Shown here one piece after another: positions 40,838 through 64,000 of a DNA stretch of 64,000 nt. Every line of letters begins with the position of its first letter. The stretch's first letter is position 1. The position numbers were made by a program, and so were the translations under genes. The DNA lies in assembly GCF_024713975.1 (NCBI RefSeq), contig NC_091111.1, positions 18,697,501 to 18,761,500 of the forward strand. Reading direction: 5' to 3'. The notes under the pieces were generated by a model, which searched no databases, was not told the DNA's origin, and worked only from the letters and a program-made list of their open reading frames with translations. The DNA comes from Paralichthys olivaceus (taxonomy: Eukaryota; Chordata; Actinopteri; Pleuronectiformes; Paralichthyidae).

Positions 40838-43800
40838 CTGTCGATTGAGGAAAAATTAAAGTCAATCAAATATCATTGAGAGATTAAGACTCGTTGTGAA
40901 AGACCACATAAATTAGCAGGATTGAACACAGCAGCGTCAAAACTCTGCAGAGAGACCAAGAGTGAGATGTTTGTGACCAGTAACGGCTGTTGTTTGCCGA
41001 AGGAGAAGGAGTGGTTTATGTAGATTGTGAGTCATATCGTACAGAGGTAAAGGTTTCAAGAAATTTAAGCTGCGGCGCTGAACTCCAGACGTTTTTCCTA
41101 AAATCTCTAAAGAGGAGCTGTATGTGAGGACGCAAATGTTCAAGTTTTACTGACCGCCCCCCCTGGAAAAATGTCCACACGTGAGAAAACGTCACGAAAA
41201 GACAATAATTTGCAGAACAGAACAATTATGAAGTAGTTTCTGACATTTTAAAGACCAAACAATTAACAGATTATTTCATAAACTAACGATAATCCCACTC
41301 AATCATTCAACAATGTTAGAAACACGTCGCCTGGTTCCTGAAGTGCCGCCTACATCTCGTTCCCCCGCCCCCCCCCCCAGCAATTTAAATGAATGAATAC
41401 AGTAAAATATTGATTTTGACCGAGTTTTCTTCAAGTGAAGACACAGGATCACGTCCACTGTGTCGATCCCTCCCCCTGTTAACAAAGACCAGGATTATGA
41501 TGGTAATTCCCATATAAACCAATTGTACTGCGAGTACTCCAACAGGAACCGATCCTCACCAGCGTATCTGCTCCACCAAATATATTCACCTGGAATATCA
41601 CTTGTCAGATTGGCTGGTTCGGGCAGACGCAGCCCGTGATGCTGCTCTCACACTTTATTTTAGTCCACATGGTTCTTTCATCTGAGCGGAGCTGTCAGCA
41701 GCAGTCACCTACTGTATACGCAGACTATTCAAACCACTGCTGTGCACATTAAATTCACAACTGAGTTCAGTTCGAATCGTAATTTAAGACGCTTTCACCT
41801 CCACCTTGTTTGTTCAGGTGTAAAACAAAGGTTCCTCGATAAGGTTCGCACGACTGACGCTCCACATCGGTGGTGCTCTGACGGTTAATACTGTGTCACA
41901 GGGAACTCACAACACTAAAGTCCCACAGTCTTCAGAAAGTGTCTCTCATCTACAATATAGAGGCAGGATTACTACTGAACCCACCCACACACACACACGC
42001 TTATTCAGCCACACAAACAACGCTGTCCGGGTCGTTGACCAAAGAAGATTACATTTTGCTGATCTCACAGATTACCCGTCCAAGTCCCTGTCAGAGAGGG
42101 CCAGCGTCCCGGTCAGAGTCTGGCCAAACACACGTATACCCCGACCAGCTGAGCATGTATCCACAGATCTGTGCCGCTGTGTGAGAAACAGAAGGTGCCG
42201 GAACCGGAGCAAAGACGGAGGGAGTCAAACTGTACAGGCTGCGCAGCAAACGACTGCAGCGAACCCACAGCAGAACGCTCTCATCAAGCGTTTCTGTGGG
42301 TTCGTGGGAAATTCTCAAACCTGTAGAGCTTTGGGGAAAATTTATATTCAACTCCGAACTACTGACAGGTTGATTCACAGAGAACTGACACTGGCATGTG
42401 GACAACGATTTAATAGTTTACACACAAGACGGATTTACAACAGATTAAAAACTCACAATTATCACAAACAGCTTTTACCAGAAGTGAGCACGGGTTTGTC
42501 ATTTCACCAAAGCTTCTCATCTCAGTTATTGAAATTATTAAGAGAAAAGAGCTTTTTGGGTTATTTTACAAAGTGTTCTCAGTTCATGTGTTCAGGGCTG
42601 AAACTAATATTCATTCGTTGATTATTTGTAATGATTGATTCATCAGTGCTGTGCCCTGTAAGATAAACTACCTCCACTTAGCTCCTTTTACTTTTAGTAA
42701 TGAAAATGGACGTTTGTCATCAAACATCGATGTTTTCAACCAATTATTTGTCAGTTTGATTTGTTTAGAACTAAAAGCTTGTAAAAGAATTTCCCTGCAG
42801 GAGGAAATGACAAAGTTGTGACAAATAGTCACAGATTTCAAAGAGCTTTTCTTTAGGTGACATCTTCAAATAGCTTGTTTAAACAGTTTTAAATATCCCG
42901 ATATTGAACTTTCAACTCAAAGTGCACACCTCCCCCACACTTTGTGACAAAGTGAGACACAAACACAAGCTCTCTAACAATATCTGCTCTGTTCAAACAC
43001 AAACAGGGCTTCACTTTGTTCACATCCAAACTTTCTACGTGCTAAAATTAGATCCCATCCAGAGGACGTCTTTGAGAGGAAGTGAGAGCTGGACAGGTAG
43101 CTGATAACCAGCCTCGCTCACTCAACTCGTCTGCCTTAACGTCATTCTCTTGCTTTTTACAGGAAATCCGCTGAATCATATTTCAATGCACCGGTGAAAG
43201 CAGCTTTATTGTTACAGTCTGTCATCCGATTAGATCAGAGCCTGTTGTGGAGATAAAAAATAAGCTTCACACTGCGTACGTGCATTTGTAATTGCAACAT
43301 ATGATACTTAAAAGTTTAAACTGACACTGAGTATTTAGACATTCATTGATAATTATTAGCTGCTTCAGTCAAACATCTTTGTGCTCTGGAGGACAGATCG
43401 AGTTAAATGACAACATTTAAAGCACCGAAGAAGATCTTGTCAAGCTAGTGACTGGAAATAAACGCTGCAAAGAGCAAATGAAAAAAGCTCGTTATTTCTT
43501 TCCTGAACGATGGAAGCGCTGCAGGCCCAGATGGCGTGTCGGCTGAGGCCAAGAAGCAGATGTAAATACTTCACGCATCCTCGAAGCATCCTGCACAATC
43601 GCAGCTCTACAGGGAGCAGATCCACGGGGAGAGTAAAACCAGGCCCTTTAACATTTGAAACGCTGTAGAAGCTCTGAGACTCCGCACCGATCTCACCGTC
43701 ACCCTGCAGCTCCCACTGAAGCAATCGATTGAGTCTCTCTGAGCCAACTCTATTAGGTTGATTAGCCAACTGCAGTCAGCGCTGCGTCGACTTTAAAAAA

Positions 43801-46669
43801 CTGCCCTGTGTCTACACACATGGTACACACACTCACACACACACACACGCACACACACACAAAAACTGGAGTCAAGTGTTCATTCACAAACATTTGACTT
43901 TGAGCCTTTTCACAAACATAAAGAACGTGAGGGAGAAAAATATTTAGGCAGAAATATATTAAGGCCCTGTTCCCTGTGGAGTAGTAATGTACTTTACTAC
44001 TAAAAGAAACTTGAGTCACAACACTGACTAGAAGACAAATTCTCCAGAGTCTTCTACACTTCATATAAAATGACTGTTCAGACGAGACGGATTTAGAAAT
44101 TTCACCAAATCTCTTTCAAAGAAGATTCCAATGGTGTTGTGATATTAAGATAAACCAGGATAAAAATAAATTGGTGAGCACAGACACAAAAACACTTGAT
44201 TAATCACTGACATCCGTATTTAGAGTTCAGTTATTATTTTTAAAAAGCTATTATTAGTAAAGAGCATAAAAGTAAACTCTTCAAACATCTAAGTCCCGTG
44301 CCAGCTCAAGACAGATGTTCTTTATTGCTTGACACGAGGTCTGTTATCAAAACCACACGTGAAGAAAATGTTTTGAGGATCGAGGGCAACGACTCAAAGT
44401 TTTCATTCAGCGAGAATAACATCTCTTAAAATAGCTCTTTATAGTTTAAAATAACAACGGCTGTCTAAGGTGTGTGTGACTATAACACACACGAGCAGGT
44501 TCCACACACAATAAACACAATTACAAAACAAGTCTAATGTCCAGTTCTCACACCTGAAAGTCCGAACTTCAAATAAACTTCACGTGTCGAAGGAGCTGAT
44601 TCTGCTTCTTCTATCGTTTCATGATGTCTCAACTTCCTGCAACTGATTCAAAGTCCGAACTATCGACAATAAAACGTTTTCAGCCCGTGAACGAACCGAA
44701 CCAGTTTGATCCAGACCGGCTCTTCTGGTCGGACGACATCGTGGACAGTTGGTCCCAAGAACCTTTCACACCTGATAAACTGAAAAATTCAAAATGTCCG
44801 CAACAAACAAGGAAGTTGAGAAAGTCGAACACAAACAAACAAACATCTACAGATTCAGATTCTCTATGAATCTCTGAATGTCTCTGCTCCACTTTCCAAA
44901 CAGTGAAAGTTTCTCCATCGTGTACACGTCTGTTAAGAATTCTGAAAACTGTACCACACTGGGAAAAAAAAAAAAAAAAAAAAAAAATCACATGCATGAC
45001 AACAAAGGCTGCCGTTCTTTAGCGCTGCCTGAGGCCACAAAAGAACGGAAGTCAGTCTAAGTGGCGTGCGGGACACAGGTCGATGTGACACTGAACGATC
45101 CTAACGTGGGGATCGAACTGTGGCGTGTAGCACTGCTGCTGTGTGGGAGTGTCGAGCCACCGGGACGTTCTGAAGCCCCAACATTTTGTCCAGCGCCATC
45201 TTGTATTTTGAAACCATAAGTGACCATATTTGGAGGAGCGGTGGGGGTGGGGGGGTGGAGCCTCCCTGAGATCTCGAGGTCACAGAACGTCCACCTGCGA
45301 CCATCACAGACTCCACGCTGCACAACTGATCTATTTCCACTTCCTGCACCTCAGCGCTCCGGATGTTTCCCTTGTCGCCGTGAACGTCGCTCGCTGCGTT
45401 CTTCAGACGCAAATGCACGCGAGGAGTCTGGACCCAGTTGTCCCGGGACATCATCTGGCGTTCGTCTCTGAAAACCTCTTAAATGATCACTCAGTTAAAA
45501 GATCTGAAGACTTCCTCCTGAGCCTTACAGAGCAGAATGATTTCAATTCTCCTCGGAAGAGTTGGTTCATCTGAGGTTAGTGGTTAATCGTCACCGGAAA
45601 TATCTCACTGACCACATCTGTGTGGGGGAGAGGGGGAGGGGGGGGGGGGGGGGAGCACATGTTGGGAGACACAAAGCCTTGACTTCCATAATTAGGTCAG
45701 TGGATGAAGCTCCCCTGTGAACGTGTCAGACATTAGTTAAAGACTGTTTCCTCCACTGGGTCTGCAGCTGAACTCGAGTGTCGCTCGGAGGATGAGTCCT
45801 CAGACCTGCGGGGCTTCAGGTGTTGCTCTGCGGGGGGGGGGGGGGGGGAAGAGGCCGATGCTCCGGGATGACCGTCCGCTCTGGGGAACGACGAATGCCG
45901 CGTGATTGTCGCCTGTTCGTCCTTGTGGAGCTCTAATCCTTCGCTAATCTGCCCGAACATGAGACCCAGATACTTTCAGTTTTACAGCCCGGTTCCTCTC
46001 ACACAGACACCCCGTCAACATGTAGACTGTCCCTTCTCTTTGTTATGTTCTTCCATCACACGTCCTGTGGGTCCGGATGCTGCAGCTAGCTGTTAGCTAA
46101 CCCACCTGTGTGACTACCTGAAGGTGTGTTCCTGCAGCAGAACTTCATGCATTCGTGTGGAAACATGTCAGGCAGCACTTGTGGCCCGTGACGCTGAGCT
46201 TCCAGCTAGCCCAGAAAGCAAATATGCGGAACTCCGTTTGCAAATTCGGCAATTCAACAAATCGTGCCTGTCTGTACGCGTTAACCCAACGCAATAACTC
46301 TGTCTGCTCCTTCCAAAACACTAACCCGAACACGCTGAGAAATTCGGCGTACATTTCATGCACAGCCGAGGGAACATTCAATTGTGCACAAGCGCAAATC
46401 CTCATTAAGGGTCGTTCACATTTTCGCTGCCACCGCCCTGTGCTTTTAAAACGCGAACGTCTAACATGGCGTTCGGACTCGAGCCCGAACTGGACCCGGG
46501 CACCGACGATCCCCGGGACAGTTCCACCGATGCCGGGGGTTGGAAATTAACGGTGCGACGAGAAGCGAGTCGCCGTTAAATCGGCGGATTTGCGAATGGG
46601 GTTCGGCGAGCGTGACACGGCTCGGCTAACCGTGTTGCTAGCTAATTTGGAGGAGCCGGAGCAGCTTAC
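40838..46669 (-). other. predicted dnajc5-like intron 1 (5' UTR intron)
   Basis: No coding exon recognised. The acceptor is ttcctcaatcgacag at 40838, nine bases before the start codon, and the best upstream donor is CAAG|gtaagc at 46670/46669. It contains G-rich runs (for example 45630-45653 and 45833-45848) and an unexplained 242-codon plus-strand open frame at 41893-42621. Confidence 0.45.
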
Positions 46670-46950
46670 CTTGTGCTAACTGGACGCGGTGTGTCTCGCT
46701 GCGAGGCTAACCGGACCATAGAGGCATCCGGTTCAATAATCTGAACTCCCGGTTAAAGGCTCGGGAACGCGGTGAAATCAGCCCGGGTGTGGAGAGGTGG
46801 TGGCCCGCTGCTGCTGCTGCGGCCGCCCGGTCTCTTCTTCTTCTTCTTCTTCTTCTTCTTCTTCTTCTTCTTCTTCCAGGAACAGACTGACGACACGGTG
46901 CTTTCAAGGTTTCCCCCAAAAAAACCCTCCTCTCAGCCCGAAGAGCGAAA
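46670..46950 (-). promoter_or_regulatory. probable dnajc5-like noncoding exon 1 and CpG-rich promoter
   Basis: CpG-rich sequence (continuing left to about 46400) with a strong minus-strand donor, AGCACAAG|gtaagc, ending at 46670. It lies upstream of the dnajc5-like start exon, which itself begins right after an acceptor. The transcription start is not defined. It includes a (GAA)14 tract in the transcribed sense. Confidence 0.45.
46834..46876. repeat. (CTT)14 / (GAA)14 trinucleotide repeat
   Basis: Fourteen perfect CTT units on the plus strand, GAA on the dnajc5-like sense strand, inside the CpG-rich region. Confidence 0.95.
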
Positions 46951-48250
46951 CTTAAAACACACGTCTCATGTGATTCTCACTTTTCATCGTCAAGTTACCT
47001 GGTTCATTAACTTGCAGCCGATCGAAGAGCAAAAGCTCAACGATGCAGTTTCAGAGGATTTTTTTTTTTTTTTTTTTTGCCCCAAAAGATGAAAATATCA
47101 AAAAAAAAAACTCCTCTGAGGAAATAGATTTTTCTTTTTTCTCAGTTTCTCTGAGCAGTGAAGTCCAGAGACTGGAGACAGACAGAGAGACAGAGGACAT
47201 GTGATTCCCACAGGATGTTACACAACAACATGAAAATACAGGAAACAAAGAGCAGGGCAGTTCACTGAGGCTGGTCCCTGAACGCCTCATCAGCTGCAAA
47301 AAGTTGATTCATTCAGTTTGATGCAGAATTTACAGCAACTATTTCACTTGTGCTTAATTATTGTTGTTTTTAAAATGAGAAAAGTTTAAGATGAGACATT
47401 TGCAATATTACAGCAGCAAGAGACAAAAAAAAAAGTCACCAGTAAGTAATTAGAAACATGAAATACTTAAAACATCACTCGGATTATTTTACATTTCTGC
47501 CAATAGGTCCTTTCACCTGAACCTTTAACCTTCTGTGTTTTGTCGGGTTCTATATAAAATGATCTGTAAATTAAAATGAATAAAGTTTGATTGATTCAGA
47601 TATTTGAAGTTAAATAAAGGCTCATTGGACGGTGGTGCAAACTGTACACACGTGTGTTAAAGTACAAAAACAGCTGTTCAGTTTCAAGGTGTGTTGGATC
47701 AAAGTTCAGCACATGAACAGTTTTTTTTTTATATTTTTCACCATTAAAGGAAAAATGAACAGTGAAACAAATTCTGATTGTCCATCGGGAAAAAAAAAAA
47801 AAAAAAGCTTTGTCATTTCTTTAATTTGTTGCCACGCGATAACGACGATTAGAGACTGAGCTCTCACATGATCTGCTAATGCATAACTCCAAAAAGTTAT
47901 GCATCCAATAAACCTTTGAATAAAAAGATGGAACTATTGGACGTGGGTCAATTTGTTTTCTTAAATCCAGTGATTTTAAATGAGAAGGCAGATAAACTTA
48001 AAATAAAAACCTCTGAACTGCACCTCCGAGCAGCAAAACTACAACATTTTGTGAATCCCTGAACGTTTAAACTTTAACAAATATATATAATGGATAAGGA
48101 AAGTAATGTTACACCTCTCACATCTTGAGATGGACCTGTTTCCAGTTTAATGGTGAAACCCAAACATTTAAATTTCCTGTTTCCTGACATCACAATGTGT
48201 CACGTTGCTGTGGAGGACATTAAAAACAACACAAACCACACTTGGGAAAA
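46951..48250. other. intergenic between dnajc5-like promoter and cad 3' end
   Basis: AT-rich, with T17 and A16-type homopolymers near 47060 and 47790. No exon supported. Confidence 0.6.
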
Positions 48251-48257
48251 GTTTCCT

Positions 48258-48263
48258 TTTATT
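48258..48263 (-). terminator. probable cad polyadenylation signal
   Basis: AATAAA on the minus strand, with a second at 48265-48270, about 700 bases past the cad stop codon. Confidence 0.45.
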
Positions 48264-48964
48264 ATTTATTTCTCCACATGATACAGTCGTTCACCGACGT
48301 CCCATTTAGATTTGTTTTTAAAAGGTTTCCCCCCGAGGACCATCATCTCTCAACCTGTGAGTCATTTGTTTCCACCTCCAGTTAATTCTACACACTTAAG
48401 GAAAGAAACGTAGCAGAAGAAACAATTCATACAAGACAAAACAACGGGCACAATTATTGGTCGGGATAGAGTACGCTCTATAAAATGCTGGCAGACATTT
48501 TCTCATTCCTCCCTTTTGAACGTGCGAGCTGGTCCCTTTGCGGTTACCTACAGTCGAGTTTGTACCGGAGCAACCGGAAAAAAATCTAGATCATCAAGAG
48601 TCAGAGCAACGACAACGATATTACTGATTTCAGTGCCTCCTGTTCTCGTCCAAGCAGCTTCTTCTCTCTCACCGGCAAACGAACGCTCCTTTAACCATCG
48701 CTGGCAAACAGACGAAACACAGAAAAACGTTTTTGGAAAATACCAAATGTGTTTTAAGATATATAAAAAAACCAAAAAAAGAACAGTTGCTGAAAAAATA
48801 TAGTAATTTTACAGTTGACAGAAAGATAACTGGAGAAAAGCAGCGTCATGTTACGGATACAAATCATCGAACACCCCTACAAAGCTCGTGCTGTCGATTG
48901 TCTTATAATCAGGGTTGAACATGAAGGTGCCAACACTTGTCACTCTAACTGCAGCGCGTGGATC

Positions 48965-63430
<14,466 letters not shown>

Positions 63431-64000
63431 CTAACCGACAAACACAACCATCAGTGCACGTCTCCCTGGCAGTTGTGCAATTTAATTTGTGTGCAATATA
63501 TGTTATGTATTGATTTTAAAATATAGGACAAGATGGTGAATGACCCTTGAGCCGTTTGACGGTCTCCTGCACAATTCAAGTTACCATGTTAGCAGGTGTT
63601 AGCGGCCACCTGCGGATGTTAGGGACGTAACTTTAGCGCCACTAAGTGTTTTGACCTTGCGATCAAGGATACAGGCAGAATTTGAAGGTAGGCTGGAGGC
63701 ACATGTGATGTTCTGCTCCTCAGGTGACGGGAATGAGTGGGTGTCAGAAATAATTCAGTGTTTAGGTTCGTATGGGGAGAGCCCTGAGGGGGCCCAGGGA
63801 ACCACACGCGTTAGAAGCGCCCCTGGCAGGTGGCGCTACGGATGAACAGCGGCGAGAAGATGAAGCTCCATCTTTACCAGGAACAGGTCGACGTGACGTG
63901 CGTCAGAAGACCACGTTAGCTTAGCCAACCTCGAATCAACAGATATTTGAATGGAGTTCGGTGACGCGCACCTTCAGCAGCAGCAGCAGGTCAATAATAT
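63431..64000 (-). other. cad intron 1 (partial), no exon found
   Basis: Searched on the minus strand for the CAD N-terminus (a GATase start ending Gly-Glu-Val before VFQTG) and found none. Exon 1 and the promoter must lie past the right edge. Confidence 0.65.

Noticed and set aside
63972..64000. Possible cad exon 1 end (CTG repeat then AAG|gtgcgc) at the right edge
   Set aside because: In the phase required to join exon 2 the sequence contains a TGA nine-odd codons upstream, and it does not resemble the CAD N-terminus.

Overview
The window is vertebrate nuclear DNA, most likely from a teleost fish. Genes are split into many short exons with GT-AG introns, (CA)n/(GT)n microsatellites are abundant, teleost-type dispersed repeats are present, and every recognised protein is a fish-like orthologue of a vertebrate gene. 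The species cannot be named from the sequence. All protein-coding genes found lie on the minus strand. Exon boundaries were read by eye from splice consensus and checked by reading-frame continuity across every junction.

Left block (1-13.5 kb): the first coding exon of msra (methionine sulfoxide reductase A) at 6076-6214. Its remaining exons lie beyond the left edge, so 1-6075 is read as its first intron. Divergent from it on the plus strand is a complete mir-124 hairpin (11532-11615), with a CpG-rich candidate host-transcript 5' exon about 2 kb upstream and a second strong hairpin about 260 bp downstream. In mammals a miR-124 locus lies close to MSRA (human 8p23.1), so this arrangement is conserved synteny.

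Middle block (13.5-32.4 kb): complete ift172, 48 coding exons and 1,741 residues, encoding the intraflagellar transport IFT-B protein IFT172. Its promoter region carries an RFX X-box-like site and a perfect CRE. A tRNA-Ala(TGC) gene lies just upstream at 32687-32758.

Right block (36.7-64 kb): a cysteine-string protein gene (dnajc5 gamma-like), with a probable noncoding first exon in a CpG-rich region near 46.7 kb and coding exons at 38.6-40.8 kb. It is followed by cad, the pyrimidine-synthesis multienzyme. Cad exons 2-44 are all present (48965-63430) and exon 1 lies past the right edge. CAD, DNAJC5G and IFT172 also share one human region (2p23), so the window joins two ancestral blocks, with the junction between the mir-124 locus and the 3' end of ift172.

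Most unusual observation: the dnajc5-like frame stops at TGA followed by CTC, three bases before a good splice donor. Two further well-spliced downstream exons continue the same frame for about 49 codons to a second stop, which suggests stop-codon readthrough, regulated 3' exons, or a recently acquired stop. Also notable are the hairpin beside mir-124 and several ift172 splice sites embedded in long simple repeats (C44, AC50, TCCn).
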